The notes beneath the pieces were generated by a model. The model made no database searches, was not told the DNA's origin, and was given only the letters and a program-made list of their open reading frames with translations. Shown piece after piece: positions 12,342 to 23,383 of a stretch of DNA of 64,000 bases. Source of the DNA: Pholiota molesta. Taxonomy: Eukaryota; Basidiomycota; Agaricomycetes; Agaricales; Strophariaceae. How positions within the stretch are numbered: the first letter of the stretch is position 1; each line of letters begins with the position of its first letter. The position numbers and the translations under genes are program-made. The stretch lies in the NCBI GenBank assembly GCA_014925825.1, contig JACGCK010000078.1, forward strand, positions 124,001-188,000, written 5' to 3'.

Positions 12342-14899
12342 ATGACCAGCTCGGTTGAACCCCAACCGGGACGACATCTGTCTAATGATAGCCGCACCAG
12401 GAACTCACGCGATGGACTTTCGTCTCGAACAGATTCGGCAACAGTCCTACCGGGCGAAAGGTTGTCTGAGGACGCTGAAGACCGGGCGATGGAGACACAT
12501 GAATACGACTCAAAACGCGAAGCGGAAGGGGACGCCAACGGCGCGAAGGACAGAATCGACGCCGATACGACGAGTGAGGATGATATTATGTGGGTGGATT
12601 GGGATGGTCCTGGTGATCCCACAAACCCTAAAAAGTGTGTTATCCGTCCTACATATGTTTTGAAAGCACTGATTTTGTTCGCAGCTGGCCGTATCGAAAA
12701 AAATGGGCAGCTACGCTCGTCGTTTCATCCTTCACATTCATATCCCCCGTCTCCTCATCCATGGTTGCGCCAGCCACAGAGCAAATAGCACAACAATTCG
12801 GAATTACAAATAATGTGCTTATGGCCATCATCACTAGTGTTTTTGTGCTGGGATACTGTACGTTCTTCTTTGATTTTTACTCGGGCGTATTGACTCACTG
12901 ATCATTTGTCGTTAGCTGTCGGCCCACTGGTCAGTACCAATTTCTTAATAGGACCACCCTATGATTCAATTCTAGTTCGGCATCGATAGTTCATAGGCCC
13001 TCTCAGCGAAATATACGGACGCTCACGGGTACTCCAAATATCTAACCTGTTTTACTTGGGTAAGCTTCCTCGCTTCCACGATTTACCCGTCCCATTCACA
13101 CGAACTTGGACCCTTCTACGCTCTAGCGTGGAACATAGGCTGCGGCTTCGCGCAGAACCCCAGTCAGCTTATAGCTTTCCGGTTTCTCGCCGGCCTAGGC
13201 GGTAGTGCGCCACTATCTGTATGTGGAAACCCTGTCCTATTTGCAGCATTTTCCATGAACTCACACCATCGTCAAGGTCGGTGGAGGCGTGCTCGGTGAC
13301 GTCTGGCGCCCCGAAGAAAGAGGAAGAGCGATCGCGATATATTCGCTTGCACCGCTGTTGGGACCTGTTATCGGTCCCGTTTGTGGTGGCTGGTAAGTCG
13401 TCGCAAAAATAGCGCTGGTGATCTCATAACTGACCCGCGTGTAGGATCGCCGAGCGATCGACGTGGAGATGGGTCTTCTGGTCAACTAGTATTGTCGATG
13501 TGCTCGTGCAGATTTCTGGTTTGTTCTTTCTGAAAGAAAGTACGTTTTTTCGTGACTCTATCCAAGGGTCATTCGTTGTGTTTACCTGATATATGTAGCT
13601 TTTGCGCCATATCTCCTCGACGTCAAGGCCAAACAAATACGACTAGCACAAGATGTTGAAAAGGGGCCACATAAACGTGTCTTGACCGTATACGAATCGT
13701 CCGAAGATCGCTCGTACGTCTTAATTCCTTATATCGTTTGAGCATCTCTTTCTAGATTTTGACAGAATCTGACTGAGTTACATAGATGGCAGCATATCTT
13801 CGGCAAAGCGCTTATACGCCCATTCCAACTTTTCGTGCAAGAGCCAATCATCCAATTTCTCGGCATGTACATGGCGTTTGTTTATGGGATCTTTTATCGT
13901 ATGTTATCTTTTTTTTACCGCATATCAGGGCCTCGCAGCTCAACTCCGATTTCCAGTTTTCCTGACAACCATGCCTTCGATTTTCCGTGACATCTACCAC
14001 GAAGGTGTGGGCATTGGAGGTCTACACTATATCGCCCTTGGCTTGGGCTTGGGACTTTCATCTCAAATCAACGCACGGTTCATGGATCGGATATACATTC
14101 ATTTCAAAATGAAAAACGGGGGTGTCGGGGAGCCCGAGTTCCGTCTTCGTGCGTGCTTTCCATGTCGTGCTTTTTCTTTCTGTCTAATCGAACATCTCCT
14201 TTGAATTTCACAGCGAGTATGTTCCCTGGGACATTTTTGCTGCCTTTCGGAATTTTCCTGGCGGGTTGGTCGGCGCAAAGGGGATGGCACTGGGTGGTCA
14301 CTGACATTGTAAGTGATACTCGGTTTGAGGCTTGTATGCCTCGTATAGTTATGCGATGCTCAACGCTTCTTCGTCTCCAAGGGCATTGCATGCGTGGGTG
14401 CTGGACTGATCCTCGTATTCCAATCAACGCAGACATACGTAGTCGATACGTTCACTTTGCATGCAGCTTCTGGTACGTCTCACTTACCTCCATTCATTCG
14501 TATCGTAAATTTGACGCGCATATTTCATACAGCCCTCGCTGCCGTTTCGTTCTTCCGCTCTCTCGCAGGTTTCGGCTTCCCCCTGTTTGCGCCGGCGATG
14601 TACGCGAAACTGGGGTACGGAAAAGGCGACACCATCCTCGCATGTCTGGCCATCGGCCTCGGGTGTCCTGCGTGCGTCCTCTTACTTATCATTCTGGTCA
14701 TACGCCATGGGTTATTGACATACTGCTACAACACCTCTATAGTCCCTTGTTACTCTGGAAGTACGGCCAAAGGATACGCGCGAGCAGTAGGTACGCACAA
14801 AAAGGACAGATGCGCACGCCGCCCTCCGCACCGGGTGCAGGTGCGCCGCCCCCGGCGCAGGCTGTTGGGGAGAAGAAGAAGGCGCTCGAGACGAAATAG
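12342..14899 (+). CDS. MFS multidrug/polyamine-type transporter (DHA1)
   Basis: Plasma-membrane proton antiporter of the major facilitator superfamily, expected to export drugs or small metabolites. About a dozen exons join in frame from ATG 12342 to TAG 14897-14899. A hydrophilic, acidic N-terminus ends in MWVDWDGPGDPTNPK, typical of fungal DHA1 proteins. It is followed by NWPYRKKWAATLVVS and the membrane segments. Diagnostic blocks are GPLSEIYGRSRVL (motif A), GGGVLGDVWRPEERGRAIA, WRWVFWSTSIVD and QEPIIQFLGMYMAFVYGI. The C-terminal half holds FGIFLAGWSAQRGWHWV and GFGFPLFAPAMY, and the protein ends in a charged tail GEKKKALETK. No frameshift or stop was found. Substrate cannot be predicted. 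Confidence 0.92.
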
Positions 14900-15383
14900 A
14901 CGATTGAGAAAACCACTACTAGAGGCAATGTCACAACAAAACATACTATTTGCGTCTGCGAACGTTATTGGATCAGACAGATACATCATGCTAAACCACT
15001 TTTCCCCACTTTGTCATTAGTTCCAGTTCATGATTATGACTACTCACGTAGATACTACTTTATGACCATACCCTAATCAACCAGTTTTAATGTGTGTTTT
15101 TATCGTACTGGTATGTAGGCGCATCGTCTAGCACAGGTAACATTGCCGATTTGGACCGCCCACACCAATGACTGATGTCCGGTAATAGACACCGATCACT
15201 TTAGCACGTACCTTGGGCGCTTAAGCGCTGAAGCTGAAGCTCGAAGGACTACGGACGGCGAGAAATGATTCCCGCTTTTCTGACCATCGGCATTAGATGT
15301 TCCAGATAAAATGACATCGACAATATTTTTACAAGTACAAAGATAGTTAAGACAAGTTCTGGTGCTGAAATGAGAAGGGAGCA

Positions 15384-16295
15384 TCAAGCACAATCAAAAT
15401 AATCCCCTGGGATGACATTAGGACATCCGTCTTGATCTGAATAATTTATGCCATAAATATTCTGACGGCCTCAAATTATGTTTCGAATGCTGCCTGGCTC
15501 ACCCTGGTAAGTAGGACAGTCATCGGGGTCCTCGCAGCACCTGATGCACGCCCGTGGTCCCGCGGGCTCGAGGAGCTCTACGTAGTGGTTGTACCTAGTA
15601 GACGCCCAAGGGAATCAGCAGAGTAGTTCATTGGATACGTTAGTGAGTATTACGCACCCAGCACAAACACTACCAGATGGATTACCAGTCCCATCCGGGC
15701 CCCCGCTCGAGTCGTATTGGCCGCCAGCATCTCCTTCGTTGATTCTGTCGAGGGAAGACGGGTTGATGCAACCTGTAACTGAAAAATACACCGCCCTCCG
15801 TGAGATGGGACAGCAAGTCATGAGAGGTAATTATCGAAAAATAGACGCACGCTGGACGTATCTACCGCTACCTGTCCCGGTGGTGTAGGCAACGTTGCTC
15901 CAGAAATCTTCCGGCATCTGTCCCTGGTTATCAGAGACGCGGGCTGACGAAGTGCAGTAGACGGTGGTTCCTCCCGGATATTCGCTGTCGCCGACATTCG
16001 TGTACTCATCTCTGTAAATTGGTAAATCAAAAATATGGATTATTTGCTGGGAAATGGGACAAGGCGATGCCATATTACCTTGGGACGACCAAGCTAAGCA
16101 TTTTTTTGCTAAGTAATACGCGCTAAAGAAACTCAAAACATCTCAGACGTACCAGTAATCATTTGCGCCATTGACGACAACGGTATTATCGTAGGCCGTC
16201 CGCCAACGTCCTGAGAAAGGGCTTGGACTGGCTAGCACTGATTCTGATACAAAAGCTAGAAAGGCGGGAAGGATCATGAATTTTAAAAAATACAT
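15384..16295 (-). CDS. Small cysteine-rich secreted protein
   Basis: Extracellular protein of unknown function, belonging to a family I recognise from other basidiomycete secretomes. Start ATG 16295 gives a signal peptide (FMILPAFLAFVSESVLA). The mature part holds GDSEYPGGTTVYC, FWSNVAYTTG, YVQLTGCINP, GGQYDSSGGPDG and GPRACIRCCEDPDDCP, and ends DGCPNVIPGDYFDCA at TGA 15384. Six exons are needed. Exon 2 is only 15 nt (about 16050-16064, CTTGGTCGTCCCAAG) and supplies the CLVVPR that keeps the frame open; without it a stop results. About ten cysteines suggest disulphide bonding. Possible roles, effector or cell-wall association, are inference only. Confidence 0.75.
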
Positions 16296-16299
16296 AGGG

Positions 16300-17390
16300 A
16301 ACGTTTGATGGTAAATTGTTGTTGATTCGAGAGTGAAGTTAGATAGCTTGTTCAAAGGCGATTCCGATATAACTTTGATAGAGATCAGAAATTGCAGAAA
16401 TCAACAGGCGAAAGTTGTTGGCTGAGTGCGCGTGGCGTTGAGTATACCTGGCGCGCTCGTATTTCCTGAGGTAGATGGAGGAGAAGGAGAGCGGATATAT
16501 ATCTTGCAATCGAAACGCGATGTGATCGACATTCGCAGATATTTTAAATAATGAATCCAAGTATGTTGTGGACCAGGCAGAGCTATTCAATGAAAAAAAG
16601 GGAGGACTACTCAAAATTGGCTTGAAACTGGGAATTTTAGTTTTGATTTCACGAGCCGCTTGAAGCTTGAGCTTGAAGCTTGTGGCCTGAGGCCTGAGGT
16701 TGCGTTGAAGGTTGGATTTTTGAATCTGAACGGGGATCGCTCGGCGAGGAGTCGGACCGTGGATACTGGACCGTGGTCGCGCCAACGATCACATGCACAC
16801 GCCGGGAGTGCGCCATTCCAAGCTGTCCTTGAGCTGTCCTTTGACATTGACTTCATCTTGCTGCCACAATCCTTGTACGCCCCATCACGTTGCCGTTCGG
16901 TCGCGCCACATTCCTCATCACGAAGCAGTTAGCTCGCTGATTTACGCCTCAGATGCTCGTCTGGACTCCAATTCCAAAGAATAGTATGCTGTTCAACCAG
17001 TCTCTTCACTGCCTCTGGATGAAGCTCGACATAACCCCCCATTGCAGCTTGGGGTAGGCTGTCAAGTAGATCTATTTCCATCCGAAGGGCAAGCGACTAG
17101 TTTATGGTGGCAAACGGGATAACTCAGCGGATATGCAGATGCTGATGCCACTACAGCTGTCAGTCATCATTCGGTTACGCTCTCATGTGCACGACGACGA
17201 CGGAGTTGCATAGACTAAGAGACGGCTGGAATTTTGATCACTATTATAAATACAACTGCAGTTTAGGATGAGCCTCCGCTCTCATCAGCTTCAATACACT
17301 ATTCTGAACAGAACAGGTATGCATTGTATAGCAATATCTACATTATCAATTGACAAATTTGACCAGCCATCCCACAATTGACGGTGATAT
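16300..17390. promoter_or_regulatory. Divergent promoter region with TATA box
   Basis: Lies between the divergent secreted-protein and GMC genes, so it probably holds both promoters. A TATA-like attataaata at about 17243-17252 sits some 140 bp upstream of the GMC start. The stretch 16655-16700 has a short repeated gcttgaagctt/gcctgagg run. Confidence 0.45.
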
Positions 17391-17393
17391 GAA

Positions 17394-19480
17394 ATGCTCC
17401 TTATCTTCATAAAACTTGGCTTCATCCCTGTCTTATTAATTAGCTGGTAAGATTGAATATATCTACCTTTTTTCGGTGCTTATTTTTTTTATCGTCATCT
17501 AGGTCTTTTCTTTTCATCAATGCGGTCAATATTGAAAGCCAGACTAGTACCCCGACTTCCACCCAAAACACATCGAACACCTATGACTATATCGTCGTCG
17601 GCTCGGGACCCGGTGGCGGCCCACTTGCCGCGCGTCTCGCACAAGCTGGTTTTTCCGTCCTCCTCATCGACGCTGGCGGAGATCACGGCGACGACGACAT
17701 CGTTCGCGTCCCCGCCCTGAACGCTCAGGCCTCGGAATACACCCCCATCCACTGGCAGTTCTTCGTCTCGCATTTCGACGACCCCGCCGCCGCCCAGCAG
17801 GACTCTAAATTTACGTGGCAGATGCCCGACGGCCGCTTCTGGGTCGGGCCCAACCCGCCTGCAGGGAGCGCGCCGCTTGGGATATATTATCCGAGGACCG
17901 GCACCCTCGGTGGGTGCGCAGAGCATAACGCGATGGTGATGATCTATCCTGCAGAGAGCGATTGGGATAACATTGCCAGCGTCACGGGGGATGATTCGTG
18001 GTCTGCCGCGAATATGCGGCAGTACTGGGTCAAGCTGGAGAACAACCAGTATCTCGTTCCCGGGACTGTTTCGGGGCATGGATTTGGTGGCTGGCTCGAT
18101 ATCTCGCTCACGGATCTCAACTTGGCGCTCAAAGACACGAAAGTGCTGAGCCTGATCCAAGGTGCGGCGACGGCGCTTGGAAAGGGCCTGCTGGGCGGTT
18201 TGTTGACGACCGTCGGCGGACTGGCACAAGTGCTCGCGCTCGACCTGAATAACGACTCGCCCGATCGCGACAGGGCAACTGGACTATACCAAATTCCTTT
18301 GTCAATTTCGAATGGTCCGAAAACGCGCGCAAGTCATCGAAATCTGATGCTCTCCACAGCAAACGCTGTCAACCCAGATGGCAGCAGGACATATGCACTC
18401 GATATAAAGCTTGACACTTTGGTCACTCGTATCCTTTTCGATAATGCTTCTACCCCCCGTGCCATAGGCGTCGAATATCTTGCAGGGAAGCACCTGTATC
18501 GCGCGGATCCCAATTCCGCTTCGGCGACCCCCACTGGGTCCGGGTCCTTCTTTGCCAATCGTGAAGTCATCATCTCTGGCGGCGCGTTCAATACACCCCA
18601 AATCCTGAAACTGTCCGGGATCGGACCCAGCGCTGAGCTGCTCTCCCATAATATCCCGGTCGTCCTCGACGCGCCCGCCGTCGGCACCAATCTGCAAGAC
18701 CGATACGAGGTGGGCGTCGTCGCGTCCGCCGACTCCGACTTCGCCGCCGCGGAGGGGTGCACCTTCCTCAACACCACCACCGACCCCTGCTTCCTCCAGT
18801 GGCGCGACGACGCCGCGGACCGCGGCGCCTACGGCACCAGCGGAGTCGCCCTCGGCGTCGTCCATCGGTCCACCGTCGCAGCCGCAACCGACGCGCCCGC
18901 CGACCTGATCATCACCGGCCTCGCCGCCGCCGCGCGCGGCTACTTCCCGGGGTACTCCAACCGCACGAGCGCGGACGCGCGGCACTGGACGTGGGTCGTG
19001 CTGAAGGCGCACAGCCGCAACGCCGCGGGCGCCGTCGCGCTGCGCTCTGGCGACGCGCGGGACACGCCGCGCATCGCGATCCGCAGCTGGGCGCAAGGCG
19101 GCGCGCTGGACGTGCAGGCCGCGTTCGAGGGCGTGCAGCTCGCGCGGGCGATGTTCCGGGATATGCTCCCGCTTCCGCTTGGGCTTGGCAGTGTGTTTAC
19201 GGAGGAGGTGCCCGGGCCTGCGGTGGAGAGCGAGGCCGATGTGAAGCGGTGGATCCAGAACGAGGCGTGGGGCCACCATGCGAGCTGTACGGTGCCCATC
19301 GGTGCCGCGGACGACCCGGATTCGGTGTTGGATTCGCGGTTCAGAGTGAAGGGCGTGCGCGGGCTCAGGGTGGTGGATGCGAGCGTCTTTCCGAAGATTC
19401 CGGGGTTATATATCGCGACTGCTGTGTATATGGTCTCGGAAAAGGCTGCGGAGGTCATCATCCAGGATGCATCCCTCTAG
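17394..19480 (+). CDS. Secreted GMC oxidoreductase
   Basis: FAD-dependent glucose-methanol-choline family enzyme, expected to oxidise alcohols or sugars outside the cell and produce peroxide. Two exons: 17394-17446 and 17503-19480 (intron gtaaga...catctag), 676 residues. The first exon supplies ATG and a hydrophobic leader (LLIFIKLGFIPVLLISW), an evident signal peptide; the long second exon has no usable ATG near its start. FAD-binding motif DYIVVGSGPGGGPLAARLA (about residues 45-63), GTLGGCAEHNAM, the GMC signature GAFNTPQILKLSGIG, and the catalytic-His block WGHHASCTVPIG. The C-terminus reads VVDASVFPKIPGLYIATAVY. The position that holds the second catalytic His/Asn in glucose or aryl-alcohol oxidases appears to lack it. 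Substrate unknown. Confidence 0.92.
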
Positions 19481-20805
19481 GCTTTTACAGTCAATTGTAC
19501 AGATAGTCACAAGACGCTGTACAAAAATTCAATTATTCAGAGAAGAAACCTCCTTTGCGTTTCCTCTCATCATGAGTGTCGACGTTGCAGTTTGACTATA
19601 TACAACCAAACTCCAGCGTCTCTGACTTTACTGAATCCCGAAAAAGGTCTCTTGGCAACTTACCTAGTGATAAGCGGCATCCAGACTCGGTGAATTCCCT
19701 TTTAAGGAGTATCACCTTCCCCTTAAGTGCCAATGCTGGCCAATACCATCATACTTACGCGTATCATTCACAGGGAAATCCAGCATGGTGACCATGCTGA
19801 CAGTATTCACATATATATCTTCCTCAGATAAAGCGGTGTTAGTCAATGCATATCAGTGCACTATACTTATGACGTAGGATCAGGAATATTGAGACCGGAG
19901 TACAATAATGGCTTGGGCGAACAAGGTGGCGGTCATTTACTCATACATATCGAAATCAACCAGCAATGCAATTGATGACCAGAACGCGCAGCATGGTATG
20001 CGTATCATTCGATTCATTCACTGAATGAAATGATCATTGCACGCCAAGATGGCACTTATGCTCACCCATCTTCCCACCGCAGCACGCCAGTGGGAAACAC
20101 ATACCCAAAAGCGTTGGAACGACGTCATCCTGAGGTCATTGCACCGTCAACATCCGTCACCCGTTGACAGCTTGTTGACAGCGGCCGCGTGCAGCGGAAG
20201 TCTAAATCCAAATCGTCTTATTCCAGACAAGCTTGTGAGAGAGGGCAACGTTCCATGTGTTCGAACAGCAACAAAAAAGGCTTCCCTTCTCTTCCTTCTA
20301 AAGAGAGAGAATAGTTCAAATCGAACCCAGATATAATGGGATTGCAAAGCGTATGTAGTCAAGAAAAACAAGAAAGCGAGGAGCCCGTGCACAAGTTATA
20401 AGTAGATAGATAGCAAGACGACATCTATATCCGATAGCAACCCAAACGCACGAAAGGAACCTTTGCGCACCCAAATGAGACCATGATGATATAATAATTA
20501 TGCGGTATTACCCCCCGGCGCCCTTGGTGATGATTGGATTGTAATGCCCCCATCTCGTGCGGTGCGGTGGCGCGGAGATGGGGGCTGAGAACAAGAGTGG
20601 CATGGCTTTATGATGATGCCTGGTATATCATGATGGTTAGCAGACCTATGTGTGGAGGGGGGAGATTAGGCGATGGGACGGAGGAGGGCGATAAGGGATA
20701 CAGGCCTAAGGTCAATTTGTACGGGTGTGAGGACGACAATCGGGGAGATCCAGCATCAAGCACAATGCTCTGATCGATACGCGGTCCAACCTGGGGAGGG
20801 TTGAG
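19481..20805. other. Intergenic, nothing recognised
   Basis: No splice-consistent exon, RNA gene or repeat was found between the GMC gene and the next gene, which converge here. Confidence 0.5.
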
Positions 20806-21432
20806 CTAACTACTGAGTTCGAACGACGGTGGAGGAAAAGAGCACACACCTTTATTGTCCAGGTATTTGTCCATGGCGGTGAACGCACAGCGCCGGATCT
20901 CGCGCTCCAGCAGCCACGCATCGTCGCACTGGACGACGCCGCAGTCGTGCAGGACGCAGATCGCCTCGAGGAACCACGTGCGCGAGGTGAACTCGGTCGA
21001 CGCCTGCGGCGGGATCGCGACGGTCCGGAACATCGGCAGCAGGCTGTCCGTGCCCACGACGTCGTCGTACCCGCCGAGGAAGCCCACGTCCGCGAGGCGC
21101 AGGATCGCGACGACGAGCGGCGACGCGAGGATGTTGCTCGCCTCGACCTCGAACTTCCACACGCCCACGGAGTCGTTGTCCACGACGTGGAACAGCGTGC
21201 CGGCGGCCCCGATCGGGGACACGGCGGGGTTGGGCACGAAGAAGGCCCAGTTCCACGACGCGAGCTCGCCGCGGTAGGTGAGCACCGCGTAGAGCAGCCC
21301 CGGCTCGAGCTCCTCGGCCGTGAGCGGGTGCGTGGGCGTCGCGTGCGGCGTCGTCTCGTGCGAGGGGTCCGGCGGGGCCGCTGCGTCTGCCATCTGGGGG
21401 TGCGAGACGATGGCGGTGTGCGCGGAAGGCAT
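20806..21432 (-). CDS. Conserved hypothetical protein, DUF6914-like
   Basis: Single-exon reading of 208 residues from ATG 21432; ATG 21393 (MADAAAPP) is an alternative start. The body has LLYAVLTYRGELASWNWAFF, FHVVDNDSVGVWKFEVE and WFLEAICVLHDCGVV, resembling small cytosolic fungal proteins with a xxHWxxF...FH...W pattern (DUF6914). I recall that family only loosely. Codon use is strongly GC-rich, unlike the flanks. A possible intron starting at GTGTGT near 20850 would replace the last residues with another tail. Function unknown. Confidence 0.7.
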   Translation of the reverse strand: MPSAHTAIVSHPQMADAAAPPDPSHETTPHATPTHPLTAEELEPGLLYAVLTYRGELASWNWAFFVPNPAVSPIGAAGTLFHVVDNDSVGVWKFEVEASNILASPLVVAILRLADVGFLGGYDDVVGTDSLLPMFRTVAIPPQASTEFTSRTWFLEAICVLHDCGVVQCDDAWLLEREIRRCAFTAMDKYLDNKGVCSFPPPSFELSS

Positions 21433-21807
21433 TAGGGGTGCCCAGTTGGATTGTGCCCATATTTGGCAGCCTCGCACCTCGTGGGTGCTGCGTCACCGAG
21501 GCGCTTCATCCATGACGCTAGGAAGTCAAAATTCTTTTGAGTTGGGCCCGCGAGGGTGTAGTCATGGATTGTAGTGGTCAATGCCATATGTTAGGCGGCG
21601 CTTAATGAAAAGTGGTGCTGCGTTGTCGCTCTTGGAATCGGGACGCGCCTCGAACGGCCGCCGAGCGGCAGCCGTCGGCCCGTTTAATAAGATCACGTGT
21701 GTCCCATTGTTCGTCGCACGTGCATTCGTACTGCCTCGCTTCTGTTCAGTGTTCTGAATCCCAGAACATTCCTTACTACTTACCGTCGTGCCGTTTCCTA
21801 TCCAACA

Positions 21808-22273
21808 ATGTCAACATCAAGAGGCCGTGCGGAAGACGTATACGAATCGCAAAACGACCAACGGCTAGACGAGCTGCACTCCAAAATACGAACATTACGC
21901 GGCGTACGTACGACTGCACTGCTCTTGCAAACCGCAGCGCAGACACACTGACCGTCCAGGGGCCCGTTATAGATAACGACCGACATACACAGCGATGTCG
22001 AAGCGCAGAACCTCATTCTCGACGAAACCGTAAGTCCTCGGACTACGTCGCCTTTGGCCCAACTCGTTGACGGGACTCGGATGCCAGGGCGACCGGTTCT
22101 CTTCGTTCGGCACTACCCTCATGCAAACCTCGCGGAGAGCGGGGCAAGCGTTCGGAATCGGGACTGGAAGCCTCAAGCCCTGGCGCATAGCAACTCTGAT
22201 CATCGCGGTCTTCCTTGCTTTCTGGTTCATTTCGAAGGTCCTGCGCTGGTGGTGGGGGTCGCCGGCAGTTTAA
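21808..22273 (+). CDS. BET1: Bet1-type SNARE
   Basis: Small tail-anchored Qc-SNARE that acts in ER-to-Golgi vesicle fusion. Exons 21808-21903, 21973-22029 and 22088-22273 give 112 residues, the normal Bet1 length. The SNARE helix spans exons 1 and 2: YESQNDQRLDELHSKIRTLR then TTDIHSDVEAQNLILDET, with the central layer residue Q in EAQN. After SSFGTTLMQTSRRAG comes a single C-terminal membrane anchor, IATLIIAVFLAFWFISKVLR. Phases are 0/0 and splice sites are canonical. The second acceptor, gttatag at 21966-21972, decides the correct reading. Confidence 0.93.
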
Positions 22274-22679
22274 GACGGAGGCGTCCTTCGGTTGAGGTTA
22301 TGGATGGTTTGAGGATGCTCGTATTAAGCACATATTTATGTTCGTCTTCTTCCTTTTCTTTCCTGGGCGGAACGTCGGCTGATTTATCTGTTCCATCTAC
22401 AGTTTCTATTGACACATTGTACATCATCACGGATACCCCTTGGCTAGCAGGGATACCTCTATTTTTTAATATCAACGATATACCACCACCTTAGCAGCTC
22501 AAAGATAGGATTGACACATCCAGCCGCATTCTGATCATTCCTGCCTTACTTGATACTTCATTGAAAGCTTTTCCCAAAGCTCACCCTCACAAACAAGCTG
22601 TGTTTTCTGCAGCTGAGGCCTGTTTTCTTCCAGGTTCTCCATGGACAAATCAACGCCTACTATTTGGACGGTCTAGAGA

Positions 22680-23035
22680 AGCCGGGCCTTAATCAACTAC
22701 TTAGGACCCCGCGACCCTCAAGAAAGACGATGTCACTTGGATTCCGAACACTAGCTACCAAGTGCACCAGCTGCGCAATGAATCTGACCAGCACTGTTAT
22801 ACTATTCAATGCTACCAGTGAGTTTTGTTGCATCCTTTATGGTCCACCCAGTAATGATTGTGAATTGATAGATACGAACTGATGACAAGAGACACTTTGA
22901 AGGCTTCCGGCTCAGCGCTGACGAAATCGATATCACCCAATGACCACCTTCTTCCCAGATAGCGATATGGCGTTTGGCGAATTCAAGAAAGCGATCAAGA
23001 AGGCGGACCAGCTTGAAAAAATGAAGTAGTAGCAC
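22680..23035 (+). pseudogene. Cupin-like gene fragment, frameshifted
   Basis: Reading the plus strand gives KKDDVTWIPNTSY and YQVHQLRNESD, then CYTIQCYQY across a plausible intron (22819-22871), then HFEGFRLSADEID and FFPDSDMAFGEFKKAIKKAD before a stop. These blocks resemble cupin / cysteine-dioxygenase-like proteins, but they fall in different frames. One base seems missing after YQYE and another shift precedes the FFPDSDM block. No N-terminal half is present. It is therefore a 3' relic; the family assignment is tentative. Confidence 0.55.
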
Positions 23036-23383
23036 ACAGACGATGAATCAAGTCGTCCGGAACACAGACATGTTTATTCCTAGAAAATTCCTGTCGCTTT
23101 GTACTTAAGAATGTATACAAAAGATCAGAGAAAGCAAGTGTCCAATATACAAAGACAGTCTACAGAGTTAATAATTTAAGTACTTCATGCGCGTATTGAT
23201 TGCTTGGCAAATCATTGCAAAGCAAAAGAAGATAGAATTTGGAGCAATCAAAGCAGGAAAACGAAAGGAGGGGGTGTCGCATTACGTCTTGAAAAGAATA
23301 GGTTAGATTAAGTAGTAAGCATTCCGCATAGCAAAAGCAGAGCAAAAGAGGTAGCTCGCATCAGGTTCCTGTGGTTCGTATCA

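Noticed and set aside
17453..17460. Start of the GMC protein at 17453
   Set aside because: The codon there is TTG inside an intron. ATG 17394 with a 56 bp intron gives a proper signal peptide and keeps frame.
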